A stretch of 64,000 bases of DNA from Cohnella panacarvi Gsoil 349 (GTDB lineage: Bacteria > Bacillota > Bacilli > Paenibacillales > Paenibacillaceae). A program made the translations under genes and the position numbers. The notes under the pieces were generated by a model that worked only from the letters and a program-made list of their open reading frames with translations, did not search any database and was not told the DNA's origin. Below are positions 16,871 to 25,660 of this stretch, one piece after another. Numbering within the stretch: the stretch's first letter is position 1; every line of letters begins with the position of its first letter. Where the stretch lies: contig NZ_KI911563.1 in the NCBI RefSeq assembly GCF_000515335.1, positions 1,151,598 through 1,215,597 of the forward strand, in the 5' to 3' direction.

Positions 16871-18205
16871 TTAGTAACCGAGCGCTTCTTTTGCTTTTTT
16901 CCATTTCGCGTTCAGCTCATCGTAGTACTTGGCAAGATCTTTCGCGACGATCGCGTCTTGCGTGTATTTGCCGACGCCGAGATCGATCTCCGCCTTGTTG
17001 GCGATTTCGTTGAACTTCGGATCCGTCGCTTGGTCTTCCAAGAACGCCGGATTGTACGATTGGAACTCGGCCAGTTGCGGAACTTTCGCTTGCTGCGACT
17101 TATCGACCGGCATGAAGCCTTGCGAATCCACGTAGCCGGATTCTTTGACGAAGAAGTCGACCCACTTGAACGCCAGCTCCTTATTCTTGCTGTTCTTGCT
17201 TACGCCGATGAAGTAGTCCGGTCCGAGCGGAGCGTTCAGCTTGCCGCTGTTGTCGTAAGGGAGCGGGAAAAATCCGATGTCTTCGGAGGCCGCGCCAGCG
17301 CCGATGACTTGCGGAATGACCCAGTTGCCCAGGAAGTACATCGCCGCTTTGCCGGATGCCACCTCGCCTTTGGACATTTCCCAATTGTTCGTCGCGAGGT
17401 CTTTCTCTACCCAACCCTCTTGAACGAATTTGCGGGCGATGTTCATCAACGTGCCCCATGGGCTGTCGACCGTCCATACCTCGTCGGCAGCTACGAATTT
17501 GTCGAAGTATTTCATATCGCCGGCGACGTATTTAACCGAGTTCTCGGCCCAGTTGCCGATCGGCCATTGCGCCCCGTAGTTCATGTACAGCGGAATGATG
17601 CCCGCGTCTTCGAGCTTTTGCGCGGCTGCATAGAATTCGTCGAGCGTCGTCGGCGCTTTGTCGATGCCCGCTTTCGCGAACGCTTGCTTGTTGTATACGA
17701 TGCCTTGGGTATTCACGCCGGTCGGCAAGCCGTAGCTCTTGCCGTCGTTCGATCTGTAGTTGGAGAACCAGACGTTCTCGAGCATCGATTCCGGCAGCGG
17801 CTCGTAGTAGTTGCCGAGCTCGCTGTTCGGCAAGCCGGAGTCCATCATGTTGACGTCGCCGGCTTCTCCGGTCGTCAGGCGAACTTTAATGTCGTTCGCG
17901 TAGTTCGTGATCGCTTCGAATTCGAGTTCCGCGTCAGGCGCGTATTTCGCTTTGAAAGCTTCCGCGTATTTGTCCATCGTGCCGTCGTCGACAAGGTCTG
18001 TGCGGTGCGTGAGGACGACCAGCTTACCGGAGAGCTCCGCGGCTGGACTTGCGGATTCCGATGCCGCCGGGCTTTCGGAAGAAGACGACGAAGCCGGTGC
18101 GGAAGATGCCGGAGAAGCTTTCTCGTTATTGTTGTCGCTGCCGCATGCCGCGAGCATGCCGGCGGACAACGTCAGAACAGATGCAAGTGCGATTGCTTTT
18201 TTCAT
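16871..18205 (-). CDS. Sugar ABC transporter substrate-binding lipoprotein
   Basis: A family 1 extracellular solute-binding protein of about 444 residues. It has a signal peptide ending in the lipobox LSAGMLAAC, then a low-complexity Ser/Ala/Pro/Glu linker (about residues 30-60), then the two-lobed sugar-binding domain (GKLVVLTHRTDLVDDG, YGLPTGVNTQGIVYNK, MYFLGNWVIP). The preferred start is ATG 18205, eleven bases after a GGGGG site; an ATG six codons upstream is too close to its GAGG. It is the likely receptor for the two permeases encoded at 22.3-24.0 kb, and its promoter shares a sequence element with theirs. The ligand is probably a beta-linked oligosaccharide given the GH5, GH113 and epimerase neighbours. 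Confidence 0.9.
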   Translation of the reverse strand: MKKAIALASVLTLSAGMLAACGSDNNNEKASPASSAPASSSSSESPAASESASPAAELSGKLVVLTHRTDLVDDGTMDKYAEAFKAKYAPDAELEFEAITNYANDIKVRLTTGEAGDVNMMDSGLPNSELGNYYEPLPESMLENVWFSNYRSNDGKSYGLPTGVNTQGIVYNKQAFAKAGIDKAPTTLDEFYAAAQKLEDAGIIPLYMNYGAQWPIGNWAENSVKYVAGDMKYFDKFVAADEVWTVDSPWGTLMNIARKFVQEGWVEKDLATNNWEMSKGEVASGKAAMYFLGNWVIPQVIGAGAASEDIGFFPLPYDNSGKLNAPLGPDYFIGVSKNSKNKELAFKWVDFFVKESGYVDSQGFMPVDKSQQAKVPQLAEFQSYNPAFLEDQATDPKFNEIANKAEIDLGVGKYTQDAIVAKDLAKYYDELNAKWKKAKEALGY

Positions 18206-18284
18206 GTTCTGTATGACCCCCATACCTCGTTTTATTAAAGCGCGTCGAATCCGACCGGGAGGCGGATTGACATCGCTTACATTT

Positions 18285-18369
18285 CAAAATATAAATTTTT
18301 TCGCCGCCGATGAAAATGCATTTGTTTTGTTTTTATTGTCTCTCATTATGATAACAAAATATAAATTTT
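18285..18369 (-). promoter_or_regulatory. Upstream region of the binding-protein gene with repeated motifs
   Basis: CAAAATATAAATTTT occurs twice, at 18285-18299 and 18355-18369, exactly 70 bases apart. Between them lies TTTGTTTTTATTGTCT (18326-18341), which recurs with one change at 24095-24110 before the permease genes, and ATGATAACA (18348-18356), which recurs in the lacI operator at 22213. These are candidate binding sites for the local regulators. Confidence 0.5.
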
Positions 18370-18372
18370 AGT

Positions 18373-19578
18373 TTATAACCGCGCGAGTCTCTCTAAGCCC
18401 TCCAAGCAAGCTCTTCCGTTATGGTAGGGACATTTCCACTGATCTACCTTCGGATAAGACGGCACCGGGACGCCTTCCCGCGTCACTTGCCAATGCCATT
18501 CGCCGTTAATCGGATCGCTGATGAACTTCTTGATGAACGTCCAACTGTTGCGCGCGGCTTGCGAATACTTCTCGTTGCCCGTCAACTGGTAAGCGTTCAA
18601 GAAGCCGACCATCGCTTCCGCCTGCGGCCACCAATCCTTGGAATCGTCTAGATGACCGCGACCGTCCGCCTCGTTGAATACGCCGCCGTCCGCATCGATT
18701 CCCTCGGCCAGCGTCGCGTCCGCCATCGCCAACGCTTCCCCCCGAACGCGCGCGATCCGCGCTTCGTCGCCGAGCGCGTCGGCAGCTTCGCATAGAAGCC
18801 AACTGCCTTCGATATCGTGGCCGTACGAGATATGGCCGGATTTCGACGTCCATTCGTCGTCGAAGAACAGCAGGAAATGATGGCTGTCCGCGTTCACGAT
18901 TTTGTCCAGATGGATATCGATGAGATCGGCCAGCTTCATGTGCAACCCTTCCGGCTGCCAGACGCGATAAAGATTCGTGTACGCTTCAAGCACGTGCAAA
19001 TGCGTGTTCATCGACTTGCGCTCGTTCAAGTCTTTTCCGCTGAGACTCAGGTCGTCCGTCTGCGTCCAATCCGCCGACAGCGCCTCGATGTAGCCGCGAT
19101 GCACGGGGTCGTAGGCGTGTTTCTCGATTAACAGGTAGATCTCTTTCGCCCAATCGAGCGCTTCGCTTGAGCCGGTCGCCCGGTAAAACTCGGCGAGCGC
19201 ATAGATCGCGAACGCTTGGCCGTAAACTTGCTTCTTGCTCTCGACAGGCTCGCCGGCCGCGCTGACCATCCAGTACAGACCGCCGTTCGCCCGGTCGCGG
19301 AACCGCGAATTCAGCTCCTTGTACGCCCGCTGCGCCATCGTCAAATAAGCTTCGTCTTGATAGGCCCTATATGCGCTGGCGAACATCCATAAGATGCGGG
19401 CGTTCAATACGAGCCCTTTGTCCGCGTCTTCCTTGACCGTCATATCGCTCTTGATCTCGCCGACGAATCCGCCGTGCTTCTCGTTGATCGTCCGTTTCAT
19501 CCAGAAGCCTAGAATCGTCGATTTAAGCTCTTCCTCAAGCTCGCGCCGCCACTGGTCGTTCGTAAGTGCCGTGCTCAT
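18373..19578 (-). CDS. AGE-family sugar 2-epimerase, probably cellobiose 2-epimerase
   Basis: A 401-residue cytoplasmic (alpha/alpha)6-barrel epimerase. Signatures include HGGFVGEIKSDMTV near the start, RILWMFASAYRAY, the MNTHLHVLEAYTNLYR helix with its conserved His, and the C-terminal GEWHWQVTREG and KCPYHNGRACLE segments carrying the catalytic His. The pattern fits cellobiose 2-epimerase, which converts beta-1,4-linked glucose at the reducing end into mannose and back, better than N-acylglucosamine epimerases. The start ATG at 19578 follows AAGGAGG and overlaps the stop of the GH113 gene by four bases (ATGA), so the two are co-translated. Together they suggest intracellular handling of mannan or glucan oligosaccharides. 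A mannosylglucose phosphorylase, the usual next step, is not in the window. Confidence 0.82.
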   Translation of the reverse strand: MSTALTNDQWRRELEEELKSTILGFWMKRTINEKHGGFVGEIKSDMTVKEDADKGLVLNARILWMFASAYRAYQDEAYLTMAQRAYKELNSRFRDRANGGLYWMVSAAGEPVESKKQVYGQAFAIYALAEFYRATGSSEALDWAKEIYLLIEKHAYDPVHRGYIEALSADWTQTDDLSLSGKDLNERKSMNTHLHVLEAYTNLYRVWQPEGLHMKLADLIDIHLDKIVNADSHHFLLFFDDEWTSKSGHISYGHDIEGSWLLCEAADALGDEARIARVRGEALAMADATLAEGIDADGGVFNEADGRGHLDDSKDWWPQAEAMVGFLNAYQLTGNEKYSQAARNSWTFIKKFISDPINGEWHWQVTREGVPVPSYPKVDQWKCPYHNGRACLEGLERLARL

Positions 19579-20552
19579 GGCGTCTTCTGCGCCTCCTTGC
19601 CGGACCCGTGCGAATTTCGAGACTCGTAATATTCGCGAACGATCGCCTCGGCCCGCTTGCCGTACATGCAATAGTCGTCGTTCTTGGAAGCGTCAGCCGC
19701 GTCGTACAGGCGTGCCGGCCAATCCCAAAGCATATAACCGCGCATCCATTCCCGCTTCGAGCAAGCCTCGAACATGACGCGATAATAGCTTGCTTGTTCC
19801 TCCTCGGAAGGCGCTCCCGCAAGCGACCAATCGTTAGGCTTCTGCGCGGAGCCTTCGCGGCTCGGGCATCCGCCTTCCATGAAGAAGAACGGTTTCTCCC
19901 ATTCGTTCACGACGGCCTCGATGCGATCCAGATGCCCCTCCCACTCTCCGATCGGATAGTAGCCGCTGGAGGATATCATATCGACCGCGTCCCACCACGT
20001 CAGGCGGTCTTCTTGGTATTTATCGCAGTTGTAAGTAAGAAGTCCGTTATAAACTTTACGGACTTCCGAGATCAATGCGCGCCATTCGTTCTCCCGGTTG
20101 TCCGCCTGCACCATCTCGCAGCCGACGCACAACATCTCGCAGCCTTCTTCCTCTGCGATTCGCGCGTAATGCACGATAAACTCGGTATAGGAGGCGAACC
20201 ACTCGGTCCAACTCGGCTCCCCCGGCACGTCTTGTTGGAAGAACGCGATGTGAGCCCGCCATGTTCCGTTCGCGCAGTTCACGACCGGCTTCACGCATAC
20301 TTTAAGCCCAAGCGACTTCGCCTGGCGAATCGCCCATCTGACTTCGTCGTCGGTCACGGTCGGCGCTTCTTCGTAATCAATCTTCGTCGATTGCGCCGTC
20401 TTCTGCAGCGCTTCTAACGCGATCGCGACCCAATTGACTCCTACCGCGCTCATTGTCCGCATCGAATGTTCCGCTTCGGCTCCGCCCCACGTACCTCGAA
20501 CGCCGGTCCACCCCCACGTCATGCCGTTGACCGTCTCCGCCCATGTCTTCAT
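19575..20552 (-). CDS. GH113 beta-mannanase-like glycoside hydrolase
   Basis: A 325-residue enzyme without signal peptide, so probably cytoplasmic. The N-terminal MTWGWTGVRG, the acid/base candidate Glu146 in CVGCEM and the nucleophile candidate Glu226 in FFFMEGG lie where GH113 mannanases carry theirs (an Alicyclobacillus enzyme has Glu151 and Glu231). GH113 enzymes cleave beta-1,4-mannan and are usually paired with an epimerase, as here. The start is ATG 20552 with AGGAGG nine bases upstream; more upstream in-frame sequence has no ribosome site. It opens a two-gene operon. Related annotations such as 'beta-xylanase' are possible, and substrate preference is inferred from context. Confidence 0.8.
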   Translation of the reverse strand: MKTWAETVNGMTWGWTGVRGTWGGAEAEHSMRTMSAVGVNWVAIALEALQKTAQSTKIDYEEAPTVTDDEVRWAIRQAKSLGLKVCVKPVVNCANGTWRAHIAFFQQDVPGEPSWTEWFASYTEFIVHYARIAEEEGCEMLCVGCEMVQADNRENEWRALISEVRKVYNGLLTYNCDKYQEDRLTWWDAVDMISSSGYYPIGEWEGHLDRIEAVVNEWEKPFFFMEGGCPSREGSAQKPNDWSLAGAPSEEEQASYYRVMFEACSKREWMRGYMLWDWPARLYDAADASKNDDYCMYGKRAEAIVREYYESRNSHGSGKEAQKTP

Positions 20553-20715
20553 TGCCGATAACCTCCTGCTTCGTATTCCTCTCAAATAATTGCTAACTTT
20601 ATCACTTTGTTTGCATAACAGAATAACAATATACAAACAAATTTTATCACCCACGTGATTGTTGTCAACAGAAAATCATTGTTAAAAAGAGTAAAGGCCG
20701 TGGGGACTAGAGGCC

Positions 20716-20940
20716 CCTGCACTAACTACATCTAATGAGACTGAGGGCTGTTGGGACACCTGCACTAACTACATCTGAATGGCCTCAAATTTTTGGTTTA
20801 CCCCATTTAACTGTACGAAACACATGTAACTCGTCCGATTAAGCGCTATCAACCTATATTCCGCCGAACTTGATGCACTCCGTACAACTAATCACCAATC
20901 TAATTCCTTCATTTACAAATTGCTGTATTTCGTACAGCTA
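20716..20940. repeat. Degenerate hairpin repeats in the gene-free stretch before GH113
   Basis: The 550 bases between GH113 and lacI hold no gene. CCTGCACTAACTACATCT occurs twice (20716-20733 and 20759-20776, 43 bases apart). Three more relatives of the 4.8-5.0 kb repeats follow: 20808-20825 (inverted), 20874-20890 (TGCACTCCGTACAACTA) and 20923-20940 (CTGTATTTCGTACAGCTA, with CTGTA/TACAG pairing). The AT-rich part next to GH113 (20580-20650) is probably its promoter. Confidence 0.55.
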
Positions 20941-20954
20941 ACCAATCCACTAAA

Positions 20955-21048
20955 GGTACTGAGCAACAATAACGCCACTTAGGTACTGAGCAACAATAAA
21001 GCCACTAAAGGTACTGAGCAACAATAACGCCACTTAGGTACTGAGCAA
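20955..21048. repeat. 27/28-bp tandem repeat, about 3.5 copies
   Basis: GGTACTGAGCAACAATAACG and a trailing CCACTTA or CCACTAAA recur with starts at 20955, 20982, 21010 and 21037, the last copy cut short. The array sits 55 bases downstream of the lacI stop. It has no reading frame and no spacers. Confidence 0.85.
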
Positions 21049-21102
21049 AATAAAAAACTGCCGCTCATCAGCGACAGTTCACCTTCTTCAGAATGCATAT
21101 GA

Positions 21103-22167
21103 TTACTTCGAGCTAGGCGCGGGCCCGGTCGACTCGCGAATGAGCAGATCGCCGGCCAGCAGGATTTTCTCCTTCGGTCCGTCCGGATGTTCGACCCGCC
21201 ATAGCAGCGTATCGACGGCGCGTTGGCCGAGCGCTTCCTTGTTGACGTGCACCGTGCTTAGCCTCGGGATGGCCATCGCCGCGTCATCGATGTTATCGAA
21301 GCCGGTGACCGAACACCGTCCCGGCACATCGATACCGTGACGCAAGAGCACCGTCGTCATGCAAATCGCGATCGAATCGTTCGCGCAGACGAAAGCCGTC
21401 GGCAACTTGTCCTCCTCGATCAGCTTGCGGACGATCGCGTCTAAGCTATCGGTCATCTCCGACCGGTTATCTCCTTCGAACTCAAGCAGCCCCTTACGCT
21501 GATCGAGCATCATCTCTTGCTCTTCCATCATCGAACGGAAGCCGAGCCACCGGTCGAAAAAGCTGCGCGAAAACCGGATGTTGCCGACGAATTGGAGATC
21601 GCGGTGCCCGTTGCCGAGCAAATAGTTGGTCGTTCTGCGGAGACATTCGTAGTTGTTCATGAACAGGACGTCCGAAGGAATGAGCGGATCCTCATGATCG
21701 ACCAGCACGAACGGAATGCCGAGATTGCGAATTTCCAGCAGCAACTGGTTCGAGATATGACCGACCCCGAGCAAGCCGAGCACGGCGTCGGGATTGATCA
21801 GCTTCGTGAAGTTGTCCGATATGTGCTCCGTCACGATCATCATTCCGAGATGGTTCTGCTCGAGTGCGTTCGTAACGCCGTCGATGATGCGCCCCCAGAA
21901 CGTCGACTGCCGGTTCTGATCCCGCACGTTCGGAATAAGCACGATAATCGTGTTGCGGTCGGACATCGCCGGCCTGCCTACCTGCGTTCTGCCCGTCGTT
22001 GGACGCACCCGCTTCTGAACGAAATAACCGAGCTGCGTGGCAGCCTGGATGATTTTCTCCCGCGTATCCGGGCTGACGCCGGACTTGCCTGACAACGCCT
22101 TGGATACGGCGAATTTGGACACGCCGACTTGATCGGCGATCTGCTGCATCGTAATTTTCTTGGACAT
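21103..22167 (-). CDS. LacI-family transcriptional regulator
   Basis: A 354-residue repressor-type protein. The N-terminal helix-turn-helix (ITMQQIADQVGVSKFAVSKALSGKSGVSPDTREKI, described by its key AVSKALSGK recognition helix) is followed by the hinge and a periplasmic-binding-like sensor domain (TIIVLIPNVRDQ, then CANDSIAICM and VTGFDNIDDA). Start ATG 22167 has GGAGTG upstream. It lies between the ABC permease genes and the mannanase operon on the same strand, so it most likely controls the sugar locus, with an oligosaccharide as inducer. A 9-bp inverted repeat at 22213-22240 just upstream is a good candidate for self-regulation. Compared with typical LacI proteins it has a slightly long linker (Arg/Thr/Gly-rich, residues 55-70). 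Confidence 0.9.
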   Translation of the reverse strand: MSKKITMQQIADQVGVSKFAVSKALSGKSGVSPDTREKIIQAATQLGYFVQKRVRPTTGRTQVGRPAMSDRNTIIVLIPNVRDQNRQSTFWGRIIDGVTNALEQNHLGMMIVTEHISDNFTKLINPDAVLGLLGVGHISNQLLLEIRNLGIPFVLVDHEDPLIPSDVLFMNNYECLRRTTNYLLGNGHRDLQFVGNIRFSRSFFDRWLGFRSMMEEQEMMLDQRKGLLEFEGDNRSEMTDSLDAIVRKLIEEDKLPTAFVCANDSIAICMTTVLLRHGIDVPGRCSVTGFDNIDDAAMAIPRLSTVHVNKEALGQRAVDTLLWRVEHPDGPKEKILLAGDLLIRESTGPAPSSK

Positions 22168-22212
22168 AATCTTGTGTTCACTCCGCTCATAGAAAGAAAA
22201 ACGCCCGGACGT

Positions 22213-22240
22213 ATGATAACAAATTTTCAAATGTTATCAT
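22213..22240 (-). promoter_or_regulatory. Candidate operator in front of lacI
   Basis: ATGATAACA (22213-22221) and TGTTATCAT (22232-22240) form a perfect 9-bp inverted repeat with a ten-base spacer, 46 bases upstream of the lacI start. The half-site ATGATAACA also occurs at 18348-18356 before the binding-protein gene. Confidence 0.5.
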
Positions 22241-22293
22241 AACATATTCCGTGCGTTAGCGATACTCGTTGCGGCAGGGCTAACCAATAGGGC

Positions 22294-23121
22294 TTACTTA
22301 ACGGCGCCGTTCGTGACCCCCGCGAAAATAAACCGTTGCAGCAGCAAAAAGATAATGACCGTCGGAATGAAAATCACGAGAATGCCCGCGGAAATGACAT
22401 TCATCTGAGCCGCGTTCGGGCCTACGAAGCTGAAGATGGCCGTCGATACGACTTTAAGCTTCTGAGAAGGCATGTACAGGAACGGCACGTAGAAGTCGTT
22501 ATAGATCGAGATCGACTTCAAGATGATGAGCGTCGCCGTCGCCGGACCGAGCAGCGGGAAGATGATCGATCGATAGATTCTAAACAGCGAAGCTCCTTCG
22601 ATCATGGCGCTCTCGTCCAAGTCTCGCGGTATATTATGGATGAATTGCAAGTAGATGACGATCTGCAAGACGTCCGCGCCCATGTACAGCAACATCGGCG
22701 CCTTCAGCGTATTGTACACGCCGAGCCACTTGATGACGCTGAACGTAGCGACTTGCGTCGTCACGAGCGGAATGACTTGAGCGATCAAATACAGGCCCAT
22801 GATCGGCGTCCTCAGCTTGAAATCGAAACGTCCGAGCGCGTAGGCGACCATCGTGCCGATGATGACGTTTCCCGTAAGCGCGACGACCATGATGATCGCG
22901 ATGTTCTTGAAGCCGAGGTCAAGCTTGCCGACTTTGAATACGCGTTCGAAGTTCTCGAAGTTAAAGAAATCGTTCGGCAGGCCGAGCCCCGATTGATAGA
23001 ACTCGACTTTCGTCTTGAACGCGCCGACGAACACGGAATAGATCGGGAAGAACACGACGAATACGCCGATCAGCAACGTCAAATATTGGATCGCTCTGAT
23101 CGAGAAAGTTCCGCGCAGCAT
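22294..23121 (-). CDS. Sugar ABC transporter permease (MalG type)
   Basis: A 275-residue inner-membrane permease with about six membrane spans (first: YLTLLIGVFVVFFPIYSVFV). The cytoplasmic EAA loop that docks the ATPase reads ESAMIEGASLFRIYRSIIFPLL in key part (EGAS..RIYR...P). It starts two bases after the stop of the other permease, so they form one operon and surely one transporter. No ATP-binding subunit is encoded in the window; carbohydrate importers of this class in Gram-positives often share an MsmK/MsmX-type ATPase encoded elsewhere. The substrate is likely an oligosaccharide released by the GH5 enzyme. Confidence 0.92.
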   Translation of the reverse strand: MLRGTFSIRAIQYLTLLIGVFVVFFPIYSVFVGAFKTKVEFYQSGLGLPNDFFNFENFERVFKVGKLDLGFKNIAIIMVVALTGNVIIGTMVAYALGRFDFKLRTPIMGLYLIAQVIPLVTTQVATFSVIKWLGVYNTLKAPMLLYMGADVLQIVIYLQFIHNIPRDLDESAMIEGASLFRIYRSIIFPLLGPATATLIILKSISIYNDFYVPFLYMPSQKLKVVSTAIFSFVGPNAAQMNVISAGILVIFIPTVIIFLLLQRFIFAGVTNGAVK

Positions 23122-23122
23122 C

Positions 23123-23998
23123 TTATTTGCCCTCCCTGAACAGCACTTTGCGTTGGATCGCGATGAAGAACAGCACGATCATGAGCAGGACGACGGCCAT
23201 CGCCGAGGCAAGTCCGAAGTTCTCGAACTTGAACGCCATATCGACCGTTTGGATGACGAAAGTAGACGTGCCGCCCGCGCCGAGCATCATGACGTAAGGA
23301 ATATCGAATGCTTCCAGCGCGCCCGTCAGCGTGAGGACGAGCATAAGCTCGATGACTTTCCGCAAGCTTGGCAGCGTAATGAAACGGAACGTCTGCCAAC
23401 TGCCCGCCCCGTCGATCTTCGACGCTTCGTACAAGTCGTTCGGAATCGATTGCAACGCGCCGATGAAGATCACCATGCTAAGACCGAAATACTTCCACAT
23501 CGATATAAAAGCCAGAGAGAAGTTGACGATATGCGGATTGCCGAGCCAGAGTTGCTGCCAAGATTCGAGACCGATCGCGCCTAGGAAAATATTCAGCGAG
23601 CCGTACTCGGCGTGGTACACGTTCTTGAACATGATGACCGTGGCGACGCTATGCAGGACATACGGCAAAAACAACAGCACGCGGAAGACGTATTTGCCTT
23701 TGAGCCTGCCGTTCAGAACGACGGCGAAGTACAAGGCGACCGCGGTCTGCAACAATCCGCCGATGAAGTAGTACAAGTTGTTCTTGAACGCGGCGAAAAT
23801 ATCGGGTCTCGTGAAAATCTCTTTATAGTTCGCGAAGCCGACCCAGCTCTGGTCGAAACCGATACCGTCCCAGTCCGTCAAGCTGAAGTAGAACAACGCC
23901 GCCGCCGGATACAGCGAGAACGCGCCTAACAGAGCCAGAGGAATCGTTAGAAATCCGAATAAGATCATGTATTTTTGCGTCTTGTAGCTCAAGTTCAA
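23123..23998 (-). CDS. Sugar ABC transporter permease (MalF type)
   Basis: A permease of about 291 residues with six membrane spans and the EAA loop EASKIDGAGSWQTF. It is the upstream partner of the MalG-type permease. I place the start at TTG 23998 (MNLSYKTQKYMILFGF), because AAAGGCGGG lies six bases upstream and the likely transcription start near 24050 would leave the 24055 start without a leader. The N-terminal residues before the first span are then short and basic, as expected. Binding protein (16.9 kb), this pair and the LacI gene make up a CUT1-type importer without its ATPase. Confidence 0.9.
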   Translation of the reverse strand: MNLSYKTQKYMILFGFLTIPLALLGAFSLYPAAALFYFSLTDWDGIGFDQSWVGFANYKEIFTRPDIFAAFKNNLYYFIGGLLQTAVALYFAVVLNGRLKGKYVFRVLLFLPYVLHSVATVIMFKNVYHAEYGSLNIFLGAIGLESWQQLWLGNPHIVNFSLAFISMWKYFGLSMVIFIGALQSIPNDLYEASKIDGAGSWQTFRFITLPSLRKVIELMLVLTLTGALEAFDIPYVMMLGAGGTSTFVIQTVDMAFKFENFGLASAMAVVLLMIVLFFIAIQRKVLFREGK

Positions 23999-24038
23999 AG
24001 AGATCCCGCCTTTCAGTCCAATCATCGTTTGTCGAATC

Positions 24039-24110
24039 GGAAACGCTTTCAACAAGATTATACTGACATTCGTTATTGAATTTTAGAGACTGTGTTTGTT
24101 TTCATTGTCT
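24039..24110 (-). promoter_or_regulatory. Promoter and operator candidates of the permease operon
   Basis: A minus-strand -10 TATAAT (24057-24062) is followed by a cre/LacI-like site GGAAACGCTTTCAA (24039-24052) overlapping the likely transcription start. Upstream, TTTGTTTTCATTGTCT (24095-24110) matches the element at 18326-18341 in 15 of 16 positions. No good -35 is seen, which fits a promoter needing an activator such as the adjacent YesN-type regulator. Confidence 0.55.
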
Positions 24111-24139
24111 TCTATTTAGATAATCTTCACCTAACATCA

Positions 24140-25660
24140 TCATCTCGTGCGATCCCTGTATTCCCTCGGCGTGCAGCCGACGACTTTCTTGAACACCTTA
24201 TTGAAATAAGCCGGGTCGGCGTACCCGACCTTCTCTCCGATCTCGTATGTTTTAAGGGCGCTCCGATCCCGGAGCATATCTTTGGCGCGATCGATTCGCA
24301 CGGAAATCAGGAAATCCGTGATCGTCTCTCCCGTCTCCGTCTTGAATAGCTTGCTTAAATAGCTCGGCGTGAGATAGACTTCCTCGGCTAATCGGTTAAG
24401 CTCGAGCTCTTCGGTATAATGCTGCGCGATATACGCTTTGACGGTCTCGATCGCCCGATTCTCCTGCCGGCTTTCCTGAAGCACGCGGAACTGCTCTTCG
24501 ACCTCGCTAAGGAACGATATCGAGAAGGCGCCGAAATCCGGGAACCTCTGCGGAAAACACGCTTTCGCTCGGGGTTGACGCGGGGCCGTGTCGGCGGTCT
24601 TAGCGTTCGCGTATCGGTGAATGAACGCGAGCACGGCTTCGCAGCCCTCGCGCAGCTCCGTCCATGGATGCGCGTCTTCTTTGCACGTTCTGAACCATCT
24701 GGCGATCCATTCCTTGGCGCGCGCGAAGTCGGATAACGTCATTGTCTCTTGGAACTCCCGGTCGAGCAGCACGAGCAGGTGCGTCACGGAATGCTGCCGC
24801 TTCGGCAAGCGGGAGTAGTCCGCGAAGACGCGCCTGCCGGAATCGTACCAGGCATGCTGAATCGCTAATTCGGCTTGCCGATAAGCTTCCCGAAGCCAGG
24901 ATGCGCCGCGGAACACGTTGCTGCCTCCGATTCTGCCCTCGAACGAGGGAGGCAGCCGATAAAGCAGCGTGTGCCCTATCTCTCGGGCGCTCTCCGCATG
25001 ATCCGCGCAGTTCATGCCGACGATTAACGCATAGCAATCGTCTCCCGCCATTAGCTTCCAACTCTGCAACCATCCTTCGGCCGCCGATTCGAGCATCTCC
25101 TCCGGCGATTCCGGCATGTTGCTGCGGATGATGTAAACCGCATAGGGAACACTGAATAAAGGAGACAGCTCCAACGCTTTGCCCGCTTCCTGCCGAAGTT
25201 GCTTCGGCAATAGCTCCGCTTCATTAAAGAGCAACAAACCGAGCTGATCCTCCCGCATCGCCAGCTCCTTCTCGCGCTCCAGAGCCAGGCACTCATCCAC
25301 CTTGCGCAGAAGCTGCTCCAGTTCGCCTTTATCTACCGGCTTCAGCAAGTATTCCTCGACGCCGTACCGAAGCGCTTGCCGCGCGAACGCAAAATCATCG
25401 AAACCGCTTACGATCGCGATTCTCGAACGCGGCGCCCGTTCCTTAAGCCGTTCGATAAGCTCAAGACCGTTCATATTGGGCATCTTCATATCCGTAATGA
25501 CCAAGTCTGCCTGCATCTCCTGCTTGTCAAGCTGTTCCAGCAGCTCGAAGCCGCTCGCGAATACGCCCGTCACGCGGAACTGTTCCCCGGCTTGCGAGAT
25601 CAGCTTCGCCAAACCTTGCCGGATGCGTTCTTCATCGTCCACGACGACGACGTTAACCAT
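24140..25660 (-). CDS. YesN-type response regulator (REC plus AraC helix-turn-helix)
   Basis: A 506-residue regulator. The N-terminal receiver has the acidic pair at residues 8-10 (VVVDDEE), phospho-acceptor Asp57 in VITDMKMP and the conserved Lys in LLKPVDK. A poorly conserved middle section follows, and the C-terminal 100 residues are an AraC-type DNA-binding domain (LNRLAEEVYLTPSYLSKLFK, then VGYADPAYFNKVFKK). Such regulators with YesM-type kinases usually switch on nearby carbohydrate transporter genes, here the permease operon starting 140 bases further on. It overlaps the kinase gene by eight bases, so the two are coupled. Candidate targets are the shared 16-mers at 24095 and 18326. Confidence 0.93.
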   Translation of the reverse strand: MVNVVVVDDEERIRQGLAKLISQAGEQFRVTGVFASGFELLEQLDKQEMQADLVITDMKMPNMNGLELIERLKERAPRSRIAIVSGFDDFAFARQALRYGVEEYLLKPVDKGELEQLLRKVDECLALEREKELAMREDQLGLLLFNEAELLPKQLRQEAGKALELSPLFSVPYAVYIIRSNMPESPEEMLESAAEGWLQSWKLMAGDDCYALIVGMNCADHAESAREIGHTLLYRLPPSFEGRIGGSNVFRGASWLREAYRQAELAIQHAWYDSGRRVFADYSRLPKRQHSVTHLLVLLDREFQETMTLSDFARAKEWIARWFRTCKEDAHPWTELREGCEAVLAFIHRYANAKTADTAPRQPRAKACFPQRFPDFGAFSISFLSEVEEQFRVLQESRQENRAIETVKAYIAQHYTEELELNRLAEEVYLTPSYLSKLFKTETGETITDFLISVRIDRAKDMLRDRSALKTYEIGEKVGYADPAYFNKVFKKVVGCTPREYRDRTR

